From assembly GCA_037383845.1 (NCBI GenBank), contig JARRON010000021.1:1-33147 (forward strand): a stretch of 33,147 nucleotides of DNA, written 5' to 3'. Within the stretch, counting starts at the first letter, position 1; every line of letters starts with the position of its first letter. Positions 7,757 through 15,575 of this stretch are shown one piece after another. This DNA is from JARRON01 sp037383845 (GTDB taxonomy: Bacteria > Pseudomonadota > Gammaproteobacteria > Steroidobacterales > XN24). The notes under the pieces are model-generated. The model saw only the letters and a program-made list of their open reading frames with translations, searched no databases and was not told the origin of the DNA. The position numbers and the translations under genes are program-made.

Positions 7757-8689
7757 TCAGTGGGATGGGGCGGGCCCGCCGCCACCGAACAGGCGCTTGC
7801 CCAGGGTCACCAGCGCCACGGCGATGCTTCCGGCGATGATGCCCAGCCCGCCGTTCAGCAGGGCGGTACTCAGGGTCTGGGCCAGCGTTCCCAGGTCCTG
7901 GGTCAGGTGATGGATCCAGCTCTCGATGCCGTGGAAGCCGTGGGCCAGGATGCCCCCGCCGACAAGGAACATGGCCGCGGTGCCGGCTACGGAAAGCGTT
8001 TTCATGAGATAGGGCGCTACGGTCAGGATGCCGAACCCCAGGCTCTTCAGAAAACCGTCTTCAGGACGGCGGGAAAGGTGCAGGCCGACGTCGTCGAGCT
8101 TCACGATTCCGGCGACGATCCCGTAGACCCCGATGGTGATGAGCAGGGCAATCACGACCAGGACCGCAAGCTGGGTGGACAGGGCCGAGTCGGCCACCAC
8201 CCCGAGCGCAATGACGATAATTTCCGCGGAAAGAATGAAGTCGGTTCGGATCGCGCCCTTGATCTTTTTTTCCTCCATGGCCACCAGGTCCACGGACGGG
8301 TCGGCGACGGCCCGGGTGATCTCCGCCCGGTGCGTTTCCTTTTCCTCGGCCGAGTGCAGGAACCGGTGGGCGATCTTCTCGACCCCTTCAAAGCACAGGA
8401 ACAGGCCGCCGGCCATGAGCAGGGGCGTGATCAGCCACGGGATGAATGCGCTGATGGCCAGGGCGGCGGGCACGAGGATGGCCTTGTTCAGCAGCGAACC
8501 CTTTGCCACGGCCCAGACGACCCGGAGTTCCCGGTCGGCTCTTACGCCGGTGACCTGTTCGGCGTTCAGGGCGAGGTCGTCCGCGAGCACGCCAGAGGTC
8601 TTTTTCGCCGCGACCTTGGTCAGCAGCGAGACATCGTCCAGCATGGTGGCGATGTCGTCGAGCAGTGTCAGCAAGCTAGCTCCGGCCAC
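7757..8689 (-). CDS. DUF808 family (YedI-like) integral membrane protein
   Basis: The N-terminal sequence, with SLLTLLDDIATMLDDV followed by AAKKTSGVLADDLALNAEQV, is diagnostic of DUF808, the family of E. coli YedI. The 310-residue protein has hydrophobic segments at about 67-102 (probably two helices), 151-169, 173-195, 231-250 and 278-300. A charged cytoplasmic loop lies around 112-148. The start is a GTG at 8689 with a strong GGGGAGA 6-12 bases upstream. The length matches the family (about 300). The biochemical function of DUF808 is not known to me. It lies 99 bases after the small secreted protein gene and 198 bases before the duplicated lipoprotein gene on the same strand. Confidence 0.88.
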   Translation of the reverse strand: MAGASLLTLLDDIATMLDDVSLLTKVAAKKTSGVLADDLALNAEQVTGVRADRELRVVWAVAKGSLLNKAILVPAALAISAFIPWLITPLLMAGGLFLCFEGVEKIAHRFLHSAEEKETHRAEITRAVADPSVDLVAMEEKKIKGAIRTDFILSAEIIVIALGVVADSALSTQLAVLVVIALLITIGVYGIVAGIVKLDDVGLHLSRRPEDGFLKSLGFGILTVAPYLMKTLSVAGTAAMFLVGGGILAHGFHGIESWIHHLTQDLGTLAQTLSTALLNGGLGIIAGSIAVALVTLGKRLFGGGGPAPSH

Positions 8690-8788
8690 GAAAATTCTCC
8701 CCTGGTGACTGCCTGATGGCGCTCAGGGCGCCGCGCTTTTTTCGCATCATAGCGAATGCGCGGCTGTTTATTGCCCTGCTCGTGCCAT

Positions 8789-9319
8789 TCAGCGGGCCCG
8801 AGGTGCTTCGTCGGAAGCCACGGGACGTAAGAGGGGAACGGCTTCCACCTCGACGATCCGGCAGTCCTTCAGCCAGTGGATGACCTGGCCGTTCTCGTAA
8901 AGCAGCCCGTTGTAGTCCGTGTAAGAAAACGTCGCCTTGTAGCGGGTATCGGTGGGCCCGCCGAAGGCCGTGATCCACTCCATGCCCTCCTCGGGGCGCC
9001 ACGTGGCCTGGTCATCCAGCGTGTCTACGGGTTCCCCGTGCTTTTCCAGGTAAACCGGTCCGACGACGACGCCGGTGTCTTCCACCGCGCCGGTTGCCCG
9101 GAAAGCCAGCACCGCCTGGTCGTCTCCCACGTCGTGTTCCCAGTTCTCCTCCTGCCCGGGCAGCGGCCTCGCGCCATGGATACGGCAGGTTACCGTCACC
9201 GCGGCCGTCGAGGAGCCCTGCACAGGCTGAAAGCCATCGAAGGCCTCCGGGGGTGACGCCGCGTGAGCCGCGAGGCCTGCTGCGCCCAGGAACAGCGCCG
9301 CCGAAGCGTGCCGGAACAT
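8789..9319 (-). CDS. Secreted protein of unknown function
   Basis: The start is well supported: ATG 9319 has AGGAGG about five bases upstream. The 176-residue product begins with a clean Sec signal peptide (residues 1-20, cut after AHA). The mature part is acidic and beta-rich, with two cysteines (45 and 152) that could form a disulfide, and a central TWRPEEGMEWITAFGG stretch (106-121). I do not recognise the family. It sits 57 bases downstream of the barrel-like gene and is probably co-transcribed with it. Confidence 0.7.
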   Translation of the reverse strand: MFRHASAALFLGAAGLAAHAASPPEAFDGFQPVQGSSTAAVTVTCRIHGARPLPGQEENWEHDVGDDQAVLAFRATGAVEDTGVVVGPVYLEKHGEPVDTLDDQATWRPEEGMEWITAFGGPTDTRYKATFSYTDYNGLLYENGQVIHWLKDCRIVEVEAVPLLRPVASDEAPRAR

Positions 9320-9376
9320 AATGCCTCCTGCGAAAAGCGTTCCCCCGCAGTATACGAAACGCGGCCGCGCCCGGGT

Positions 9377-10378
9377 CTAGCGCTCCAGCGTGAGGCCCAC
9401 GCCCGCGGTCCATGCGGATTCCAGGCCCGTCACGACGCGCCGGCCGGCGGTGTCCGATACGTCGAACTTCCGGTCGAACTCGAGGCCCGCCCGAAAATGG
9501 AGCCAGAGCCGGTGGCCGAGGTTCCACCTGGCGTAGCCCTGCGCCCGCCAGGCCTCGCGGCGGAACCGCAGGTCCCGGTCGAGGGCCCGGGAAAGGACGT
9601 TCCACTGGCCGCCGGCCGGCTCCGCCCCCAGTCCCAGGGCCAGGCGTTCGCCGGGGGAATACTCCAGTGCGGGGCGCGGGAAAAGGGCGTCGATCCTCCA
9701 TCGGGGGCCCGGGTGGAGGCGGGCGCCGATCACCGGGTAGAAGCGGAAGGCACCGAAGCTGTGATCACCGGCCACGCCCACGACCCAGGTCGGCCCCTCA
9801 GGCCTGCGCCAGCGCATGATCCAGGAGCCGGTGAGCAGAAAGTCGTCCGAGTCCAGCCGGTCCCAGCGCTTGAACTTGTTCGAGCTGGTGGCGATGCCAG
9901 GGTTCAGCTGGACCCGCCAGTCCCGGCCATCGCCTGCGGACGTCCAGCGCAGCGGGAAGAAGAGGCGATGCAGGTCTCGCGCTTCACCGCTGATGCCCGC
10001 GAACTCCTGGTGGACGTAATCGTAGCTCAGGCCCACCTGGAGGCCCCCGGCCCGCTGCCAGGGCAGGGGAGCGACGTCGAGAGCATACTCGGAACCGCGT
10101 ACCGCAGCCCCCGCGGGCGAATCCAGCTCCGCCTCGCTGACATCGGTATAGAACAGGGCCAGCCGCGGCTCCGGGAAACGCTCCGCCACCGGCGGGGCTG
10201 CCTGCAAGCCGGCAGCCGCGCCTGCTCCGGCCAGGGCCGCGACGACTCTCAACAGCCGGAACAGGCGATCGCGTCGGCGCTCGGCACGCCCGTGTGGGCG
10301 CGGCGCGGGTCCGGGGGTCGTCGGTGAGACGGCGCGGAGGAGCTGCGTCGCAGAGAAGCCGGGGAGCGTGCGTGTCAT
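9377..10378 (-). CDS. Putative outer-membrane beta-barrel protein (DUF6268-like)
   Basis: After a hydrophobic export segment ending in GLQAAPP (about residue 60), the chain alternates short amphipathic strands rich in Trp, Tyr and Arg (for example LQVGLSYDYV, RWRIDALFPR, LWLHFRAGLEF), as expected for an outer-membrane barrel. The length (333) and texture resemble DUF6268 proteins, but this is a resemblance only. It ends in Arg rather than the aromatic residue usual for BAM substrates. The start is doubtful. ATG 10378 has no ribosome binding site and adds an unusual Arg/Pro-rich tail of about 40 residues ahead of the signal; a TTG start near residue 43 (LRVVAALAG) is possible. An inverted repeat lies just upstream at 10388-10404. 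Confidence 0.6.
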   Translation of the reverse strand: MTRTLPGFSATQLLRAVSPTTPGPAPRPHGRAERRRDRLFRLLRVVAALAGAGAAAGLQAAPPVAERFPEPRLALFYTDVSEAELDSPAGAAVRGSEYALDVAPLPWQRAGGLQVGLSYDYVHQEFAGISGEARDLHRLFFPLRWTSAGDGRDWRVQLNPGIATSSNKFKRWDRLDSDDFLLTGSWIMRWRRPEGPTWVVGVAGDHSFGAFRFYPVIGARLHPGPRWRIDALFPRPALEYSPGERLALGLGAEPAGGQWNVLSRALDRDLRFRREAWRAQGYARWNLGHRLWLHFRAGLEFDRKFDVSDTAGRRVVTGLESAWTAGVGLTLER

Positions 10379-10387
10379 GTGGGCATA

Positions 10388-10404
10388 GTCTACGGGGGGT
10401 AGAC
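10388..10404. repeat. Inverted repeat between divergent genes, possible operator
   Basis: GTCTAC at 10388-10393 and GTAGAC at 10399-10404 form a perfect 6-bp inverted repeat around a run of five G. It lies 10 bases upstream of the assumed start of the barrel-like gene. TTTAAT at 10411-10416, a 5-of-6 match to a -10 box, could serve the plus-strand small membrane protein. The position suits a regulator site, but no regulator gene is in view. Confidence 0.3.
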
Positions 10405-10502
10405 GGCCACTTTAATCACGACGGGGCCAGGTCCCCGGGCGGCGCGTCGGCTCCGCATTTTCCGAGTCCCGCCGCTGGCGGCGTTCAGGCAAGATAGCGA
10501 CC

Positions 10503-10730
10503 ATGAGATCAGATCAGCGAGAACTCCTGGACGGCCTGGGCCTGTGCGTGCTGGCGACGGTCGTCGGCGGGCTGCTCATCTACGGTGCCGTCGTCGTGGC
10601 CATGGACGAAAAGTTCTTCAGGGCCGGGATTTACGGCCTGCTGGGCCTGGTGGGCCTTGCCTGGGGCATCGGCATGGGCCGCGCGGAGTGGATGCGGTAT
10701 CGGGCATCCGCGGGCCGGAGCAACGGCTAG
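10503..10730 (+). CDS. Small two-helix membrane protein, unknown
   Basis: This 75-residue product has two hydrophobic segments (about 11-33 and 41-58) joined by a short AMDEKFFRAG loop, and a basic C-terminal tail (RYRASAGRSNG) that should face the cytoplasm. The amino-acid make-up is like a real membrane protein and nothing better overlaps it. There is no clear ribosome binding site upstream of ATG 10503. I do not recognise the family. It converges on the M48 peptidase gene. Confidence 0.55.
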   Translation: MRSDQRELLDGLGLCVLATVVGGLLIYGAVVVAMDEKFFRAGIYGLLGLVGLAWGIGMGRAEWMRYRASAGRSNG

Positions 10731-10838
10731 CCCCGGCGGGCGGATCGCGCTCTGTCGGGCCGGGCCGACTCCCGGGTATGCGGGGACGGAGGTGCGGGGC
10801 CGGACCGCGGTGCGGCAGGCTTGGGCGATGTGCACGGG

Positions 10839-11696
10839 TCAGGGCGTCAGCGCCGATTTCCCTTCCGACCGGTAGCTTCCCGGCTGGAGCACGTGCACGG
10901 GCCGCGGACCCGGGGCTTCGTAGTAGGGCATCATCTCCGGCGCTAGCCGGGCCAGGGTCTGCTGGCGGTTCTGCGGCGCCGGGTGAGTGCTAAGGAACTG
11001 CGGCGGCGCTTCGCCGCCGACTTCCCCCATCTTTTTCCACAGGCTCGCCGCGGCCCGGGGGTCGTAACCGGCCTTCGCGGCCAGCTCGATGCCGATACGG
11101 TCGGCCTCGGTTTCCGCAACGCGGCTGTTGGGAAGATTGACGGCCAGCGCGGCGGCTGCGGCGGCGCCCGCCATCACCCGGCCGTCTCCCGTGGCGACGC
11201 CGGCGGCGAGGATCCCCGCCTGGCTGGCGATGGCGATGGACATGCGTTCTGCCGTGTGGTTAGCCAGAGCATGGGAGATTTCGTGGCCCATGACCTGGGC
11301 GATCTCGTCGTCCGTGGCCCGGGTCTTCTCGATCAGGCCCGTGTAAATCGCCATGCGGCCGCCGGCCATGCACCAGGCGTTGACCGTGTCCGGATCCTCG
11401 ATGACCTCCACGCTCCAGTCCCAGTCTGCCGTGTCCGGGCGCATCTGGATCGCCTGGGCAACCAGCCGGCCGGTAATCAGGTTCACCCGCTGGATGAGCT
11501 GCGGGTCGTCGCTGAGCTTGCCTTCGGCTTCCAGCCGCTGCATCTGCTGGACGTAGGCGGCGCGGGAGGCCTGGACCGCCTCCTGTGGCGAAACCAGCAT
11601 GAGCTGGCTTCGGCCCGTGGGGCTGGTAGCGCAGCCGGCCAGGGTGAGGACGGCCGCGGCGGCGGCGAGAAGGCGTCGGCGATTCAGTTTGTTCAT
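10839..11696 (-). CDS. M48 family zinc metallopeptidase, lipoprotein (LoiP/YggG-like)
   Basis: The 285-residue protein carries a lipobox (LTLAGC, Cys22) after a basic n-region, so it should be a membrane-anchored periplasmic peptidase. HEISH (138-142) is the M48 zinc-binding HExxH, and the downstream AETEADRIG (194-202) supplies the third, glutamate ligand. The STHPAPQNRQQ segment (237-247) is typical of M48 envelope proteases such as LoiP and BepA. The size suits LoiP (about 250) rather than BepA, which carries a TPR domain missing here. The expected role is degradation of misassembled outer-membrane proteins. The region before ATG 11696 lacks a ribosome binding site and is instead C/T-rich. 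It is divergent from the SRP RNA gene. Confidence 0.9.
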   Translation of the reverse strand: MNKLNRRRLLAAAAAVLTLAGCATSPTGRSQLMLVSPQEAVQASRAAYVQQMQRLEAEGKLSDDPQLIQRVNLITGRLVAQAIQMRPDTADWDWSVEVIEDPDTVNAWCMAGGRMAIYTGLIEKTRATDDEIAQVMGHEISHALANHTAERMSIAIASQAGILAAGVATGDGRVMAGAAAAAALAVNLPNSRVAETEADRIGIELAAKAGYDPRAAASLWKKMGEVGGEAPPQFLSTHPAPQNRQQTLARLAPEMMPYYEAPGPRPVHVLQPGSYRSEGKSALTP

Positions 11697-11780
11697 GGCG
11701 GCAGGAGGAGGAACGAAAGTTTCCGGGCGGCAGGGATCAGGCTCCGGATTCTACCTCCCGGGCCCCGGGGGGCGGGAGCC

Positions 11781-11811
11781 TTCGACGCAGGACGGCCAAG
11801 CCGGATACCAT
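11781..11811 (+). promoter_or_regulatory. Likely promoter of the SRP RNA gene
   Basis: TTCGAC at 11781-11786 and TACCAT at 11806-11811 (spacer 19; the overlapping GATACC gives 17) lie just upstream of the RNA. A start 7-8 bases past the -10 falls at 11818-11819, where the first paired base of the RNA begins. The agreement with the RNA end is the main support. Confidence 0.45.
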
Positions 11812-11818
11812 AGGCACC

Positions 11819-11932
11819 GGGCGGCCTGCGTTGGTCTCCCCGCGACGGTCAGCCGTGAACCCCGTCAGGCCCGGAAGGGAGCAGCGGTAGCGGTGACGCC
11901 GTGCGCCGGGGCCGGGCTGGCGTGGGCTGCCT
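11819..11932 (+). ncRNA. ffs: Signal recognition particle RNA, small bacterial type (4.5S RNA)
   Basis: The conserved Ffh-binding core is present: GTCAGGCCCGGAAGG at 11864-11878, including the GGAA tetraloop, followed by GAGCAGC and the matching strand with GTGACGCC. The GTTGGTCTCCCCGCGAC segment near the 5' end closely matches E. coli 4.5S RNA. The ends pair: 11820-11834 can base-pair along all 15 positions with 11917-11931 if G-U pairs are allowed. The length of about 114 agrees with E. coli. The RNA binds Ffh and drives co-translational targeting of membrane proteins. A CT-rich stretch follows the helix. dnaX begins about 75 bases downstream and may share the transcript. Confidence 0.93.
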
Positions 11933-12005
11933 CTTCCTTTGCCGCGGCCCGGGGCGGTGCCGGCCCGGTGATACACTGCCCACTCCGCGCTGTAACTTCT
12001 TGCTG

Positions 12006-13679
12006 ATGAGCTACCAGGCCCTCGCCCGAAAGTGGCGCCCGAGGCAGTTCGCCGACCTGGTCGGCCAGGAACACGTCCTCAAGGCGCTTATCCATGCCCT
12101 GGATACCGGGCGGTTGCACCATGCCTACCTGTTTACCGGCACCCGGGGCGTGGGCAAGACCACTATCGCCAGGATCCTTGCCAAGGCCCTGAACTGCGAG
12201 GCGGGCGTTTCGTCCACGCCCTGCGGGAAATGCTCCGCCTGTGTGGACATCGACGACGGCCGTTTCGTGGACCTGCTGGAGGTGGACGCGGCCTCCCGCA
12301 CCAGGGTGGAGGACACCCGGGAGCTGCTGGAGAACGTCCAGTACACCCCGACTCGCGGCCGGTACAAGGTGTACCTGGTGGACGAGGTCCACATGCTGTC
12401 CACCCACTCCTTCAACGCCCTGCTGAAGACGCTGGAGGAGCCCCCGCCGCACGTGCAGTTCCTGCTGGCGACGACGGATCCGCAAAAGCTGCCGGTGACG
12501 GTGCTTTCCCGCTGCCTGCAGTTCAATCTCAAGCGGCTGCCGGCCAGCCTCATCCGCGACCGGCTCAAGGTGGTGGCCGAGGCCGAGGACCTGGCTGCCG
12601 ACGGAGCGGCCCTGGAGCTGCTCGCGCGGGCTGCCGACGGCAGCCTGCGGGACGGACTGAGCCTGCTGGACCAGGCCGCGGCGTTTGGGGGCGGATCCCT
12701 GTCCGAGCAGTCGGTGGCCAGCATGCTGGGCACGGTGGACCGAGAGCACGCGGTGCGCCTGGTCCAGGCGGTGGCCGATGACGACGGGCCTCGCGTCCTG
12801 GACGAGATCGCGGCCCTGGATGAGCGGGTTCCGGATTACAGCGCAGTGCTGGAGTCCGTCGCCGCCCTGATCCAGCGGGCCGCGGTGCTTCAGGCCGCCC
12901 CGGACCTGGACACCGACGAGGACGGTCTCACCGAGCGGGCGCGGCCCCTGGCGAACGCGGTTTCCCCCGAGGATCTGCAGCTGTGGTACCAGATCGCCCT
13001 CGCGGGGCGCCGCGATCTGCCCCTGGCGCCATCCCCGCGGGCCGGCTGCGAGATGGCCCTGTTGCGGATGCTGGCCTTCCGCCTGGCCTCGGCGCAGGAC
13101 AAGCCGGCTGCCCAGCCCCCCGCTGGTCCCGCCCGCGGCGCGCCTGCCGCACGGCGGTCGAAGACGGCGGCCACGGCGGGTGACAAGCCGCCGCCGGCTG
13201 CCGGACCGGCGCGGAAGCCCGCGAAGAGCAGCCCCGAACCGGCGGACAAGTCCGGCGACGAGACCGCCGCGATGCCGCTGGATGACTGGGAGGCGCTCAT
13301 CGACCGGCTCGGGCTGACGGGGGCGACCCGGCAGCTCGCCCGCCACTGCGAGCTGGCGGGGCGGGACGGTACGGCCTTCCGGCTGGTCATCGATCCCGAA
13401 GCCGAGTACCTGGCCACCAGGGTCCAGCAGGACCGGCTCCGGGACAGCCTGCGCGAGGGCCTTGGGGACAAGGTCCGGCTACAGATCGAGGTGGCCCGGC
13501 CGAAGGCCGAGACGCCGGCGGCCCGGGCGGCGCGCCAGGAGCAGCAACGGCGAGCCGAAGCGGCCCGCGCCATCGACGAGGACCCGCTGGTGCGGGACAT
13601 GCAGAAGGTTTTTGATGCCACGGTGGACCTCGACAGCGTCCGGCCGGTGGGCGACAGCCAGGAGGAGAGATCGGAATGA
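12006..13679 (+). CDS. dnaX: DNA polymerase III subunit tau (clamp loader)
   Basis: The product starts MSYQALARKWRP, the canonical DnaX N-terminus, at ATG 12006; the open frame runs further upstream but is not DnaX there. The 557 residues include Walker A GTRGVGKT (45-52), the zinc-binding cysteines 64, 73, 76 and 79, DEVH (126-129) and the SRC motif with its arginine finger (168-170). A Pro/Ala/Lys-rich linker spans about 365-425. A C-terminal domain (about 428-540) is likely to contact the alpha subunit. E. coli tau is 643 residues, so the linker region here is short. Unlike E. coli dnaX, the linker codons contain no A AAA AAG slippery heptamer, so there is no sign of a programmed frameshift to gamma. 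The stop overlaps the ybaB start by four bases. Confidence 0.96.
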   Translation: MSYQALARKWRPRQFADLVGQEHVLKALIHALDTGRLHHAYLFTGTRGVGKTTIARILAKALNCEAGVSSTPCGKCSACVDIDDGRFVDLLEVDAASRTRVEDTRELLENVQYTPTRGRYKVYLVDEVHMLSTHSFNALLKTLEEPPPHVQFLLATTDPQKLPVTVLSRCLQFNLKRLPASLIRDRLKVVAEAEDLAADGAALELLARAADGSLRDGLSLLDQAAAFGGGSLSEQSVASMLGTVDREHAVRLVQAVADDDGPRVLDEIAALDERVPDYSAVLESVAALIQRAAVLQAAPDLDTDEDGLTERARPLANAVSPEDLQLWYQIALAGRRDLPLAPSPRAGCEMALLRMLAFRLASAQDKPAAQPPAGPARGAPAARRSKTAATAGDKPPPAAGPARKPAKSSPEPADKSGDETAAMPLDDWEALIDRLGLTGATRQLARHCELAGRDGTAFRLVIDPEAEYLATRVQQDRLRDSLREGLGDKVRLQIEVARPKAETPAARAARQEQQRRAEAARAIDEDPLVRDMQKVFDATVDLDSVRPVGDSQEERSE

Positions 13680-13999
13680 AAGGCCAGCTTGGACAGCTGA
13701 TGCGACAGGCCCAGCAGATGCAGGAGAACATGCAGAAGGCCCAGGAGGAACTGGCCGCGCTGGAAGTCACCGGCGAGGCCGGAGGCGGGATGGTGAAGGT
13801 CACCATGACCTGCCGCCACGAGGTCCGCCGGGTCGCCATTGATGAGGCCATCTTCGGTGACGACCGGGAGATGGTGGAGGACCTGGTGGCGGCGGCCACC
13901 AACGACGCCCTGCGGAAAGTGGAGCAGACGGTCCAGGAAAAGATGTCCGGCATGACGGCCGGGCTGGGCCTGCCGCCGGGCATGAAGCTGCCTTTCTAG
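13676..13999 (+). CDS. ybaB: YbaB/EbfC family nucleoid-associated protein
   Basis: The 107-residue product opens with the family pattern MKGQLGQLMRQAQQMQENMQKAQ. Its middle has the conserved GEAGGGMVKVTMTCRHEV strand region (about 37-54), and it ends in GLGLPPGMKLPF, close to the E. coli YbaB C-terminus. YbaB dimers bind DNA with little sequence preference. The ATGA overlap with dnaX and an AGGAGG inside the end of dnaX indicate coupled translation. dnaX-ybaB-recR is a widely conserved order. Confidence 0.96.
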   Translation: MKGQLGQLMRQAQQMQENMQKAQEELAALEVTGEAGGGMVKVTMTCRHEVRRVAIDEAIFGDDREMVEDLVAAATNDALRKVEQTVQEKMSGMTAGLGLPPGMKLPF

Positions 14000-14004
14000 G
14001 CGAC

Positions 14005-14607
14005 ATGCTGTATCCCCGGCGCCTGGCGGCGCTTATCGAGGCCCTGCGGCGGCTGCCCGGCGTGGGACCCCGCTCCGCCCAGCGAATGGCCTTCCACCTG
14101 CTGGAGAAGGACCCGGACGCTGCCCGGAGCCTGGCAGCGGCCGTGGCGGACGCCGTAGAGCACGTGGGTCGCTGCGCGAGGTGCCGGATGTTCACCGAGG
14201 CGGAGATCTGCGAGCTCTGCCGCGCCCCCACCCGGGACGAGTCCCTGCTCTGCGTGGTGGAGACCCCCGCGGACGTGGTCGCCGTGGAGAACGGATCCGG
14301 TTACAACGGACGCTATTTCGTGCTCATGGGCCACCTCTCGCCCCTGGACGGGGTGGGCCCGGACGAACTGGGGCTGGACCGGCTGGAAGCCATCCTCGAC
14401 GAGGGCAAGGTGACCGAGGTTATCCTCGCCACCAATCCCACCGTGGAAGGGGAAGCCACCGCACATTACGTGGCGGACCTGAGCGCCCGGCGCGGGATCC
14501 GGGCGTCCCGGATCGCCCACGGCGTGCCGGTGGGCGGGGAGCTCGAATACGTCGACGGCGGCACCCTGTCCCACGCTTTCGCCGGTCGTCAGCCCGTGGA
14601 AGGCTAG
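14005..14607 (+). CDS. recR: Recombination mediator protein RecR
   Basis: The 200-residue product has the helix-hairpin-helix LRRLPGVGPRSAQRMAFHLL (14-33), a C4 zinc finger (Cys57, 60, 69, 72) and a Toprim domain starting at LLCVVETPADVVAVE (81-95). The C-terminal THIARGVPVGGELEY-like element is present as SRIAHGVPVGGELEYVD. RecR works with RecO (and RecF) to load RecA on gapped DNA. The length matches E. coli RecR (201). It begins five bases after the ybaB stop and ends ten bases before the convergent rsgA gene. Confidence 0.97.
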   Translation: MLYPRRLAALIEALRRLPGVGPRSAQRMAFHLLEKDPDAARSLAAAVADAVEHVGRCARCRMFTEAEICELCRAPTRDESLLCVVETPADVVAVENGSGYNGRYFVLMGHLSPLDGVGPDELGLDRLEAILDEGKVTEVILATNPTVEGEATAHYVADLSARRGIRASRIAHGVPVGGELEYVDGGTLSHAFAGRQPVEG

Positions 14608-14617
14608 GACGGGCCGG

Positions 14618-15547
14618 TCAGGCCCAGCCCGGTTTCGCGACTTCCTCGATCAGGCGACGCAGGCGTCGGTAGCTTTCGTAACGTCGCCGGCTGATCGCTC
14701 CCGATTCCACGGCCGCCTTGACGGCACAGCCTGGTTCCCGCAGGTGGCGGCAGTTACCGAAGCGGCACTCACCGGCCAGCCGGCCGATCTCCCGGAACCC
14801 CTGCACCGCGATCGCCGGGTCATCCAGGGCGGGCGCATAGTCCCGCACGCCCGGCGAGTCGATCAGTCCGCCGCCTTCCGGCAGCGCATGGAGCACGCTG
14901 GCCGTGGTGGTGTGGCGACCCTCGCCGGTGGACCGGGACAGGCTCTGGATGGCCGCGGAGCCGCCCGGCACCAGGGCGTTCACCAGAGAAGATTTGCCCA
15001 CTCCCGACTGGCCCACCAGGATGCTGGTGTGGCCGGCCAGGGAACGGCCCAGCGCTTCGAGGCCCTCGCCCGAGGCGGCGCTCACCCGGAGCACCGGGTA
15101 ACCGAGCCTTGCGTACTCCTCCAGCGGCAGGTCATCTCCCGCCGGCAGGTCCGACTTGTTCACGACAACCACCGCGTCGCAGCCCATGGTCTCGGCGGCC
15201 GCGAGGTAGCGATCGGTCACGAACGGGTCGGTGGGCGGCTCCGGTGCAACGACCACCACGATGCGGTCGATATTTGCGGCGAGCACCTCCACGCGGCCCC
15301 TGCGGTCGGGCCGGGTCAGCTCGTTCGTCCGGGGCAGCCGGTCGGTGACGGCGGCTTCGGCGTCGTCTCCCGCGGGCTCGAATACCACCCGGTCGCCACA
15401 GACGACCCGCAGACCCCGGCGGGCAACGAAGGCCGGCCACTGGCGGCCGCGGTCGTCCTCCACCGTCAGGCGCTTGCCGAAGGCCGACACTACCCGCCCG
15501 GTGTCCGGGCCGGAGGGGGAGGGGGGCTCCCCTCTGCTAGAATCCAC
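14618..15547 (-). CDS. rsgA: Small ribosomal subunit biogenesis GTPase RsgA
   Basis: From the GTG start the 309-residue protein has an N-terminal OB domain (about 16-75), then a circularly permuted GTPase: NKSD (130-133, G4) precedes the P-loop GQSGVGKS (179-186, G1) and DSPG (230-233, G3). The RsgA zinc knuckle follows as Cys261, Cys266, His268 and Cys274. RsgA acts late in 30S subunit maturation. Start choice: GTG 15547 has AAGGA four bases upstream, whereas ATG 15577 (ten residues longer) has no ribosome binding site and would share its bases with the start codon of orn. The ATG remains possible. The gene is divergent from orn, as in E. coli. Confidence 0.94.
   Translation of the reverse strand: MDSSRGEPPSPSGPDTGRVVSAFGKRLTVEDDRGRQWPAFVARRGLRVVCGDRVVFEPAGDDAEAAVTDRLPRTNELTRPDRRGRVEVLAANIDRIVVVVAPEPPTDPFVTDRYLAAAETMGCDAVVVVNKSDLPAGDDLPLEEYARLGYPVLRVSAASGEGLEALGRSLAGHTSILVGQSGVGKSSLVNALVPGGSAAIQSLSRSTGEGRHTTTASVLHALPEGGGLIDSPGVRDYAPALDDPAIAVQGFREIGRLAGECRFGNCRHLREPGCAVKAAVESGAISRRRYESYRRLRRLIEEVAKPGWA
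15535..15543 (+). promoter_or_regulatory. Extended -10 promoter for orn
   Basis: TGCTAGAAT at 15535-15543 is an extended -10 (TGn plus TAGAAT, 5 of 6 to consensus). The G-rich sequence upstream offers no -35, which fits an extended -10 promoter. The start of transcription would be near 15550, giving a leader of about 26 bases with AGGA ahead of ATG 15576. The element lies inside the rsgA coding sequence. Confidence 0.5.
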
Positions 15548-15575
15548 GGCTTCCTTGTTCCGGTTCGCAGGACTC

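Noticed and set aside
8718..8742. GGCGC...GCGCC hairpin followed closely by six T on the plus strand.
   Set aside because: No plus-strand gene lies upstream, and for the minus-strand genes the T-run is on the wrong side. The stem is short.
10731..10838. Gap between the small membrane protein and the M48 gene, checked for a terminator or small RNA.
   Set aside because: It is G-rich with no T-run and no convincing stem on either strand.
13111..13120. Run of six C then G in the dnaX linker as a possible -1 slippery heptamer.
   Set aside because: C-runs are poor slip sites, and I see no stimulatory Shine-Dalgarno or convincing hairpin at the right distance. It is an ordinary GC-rich linker.
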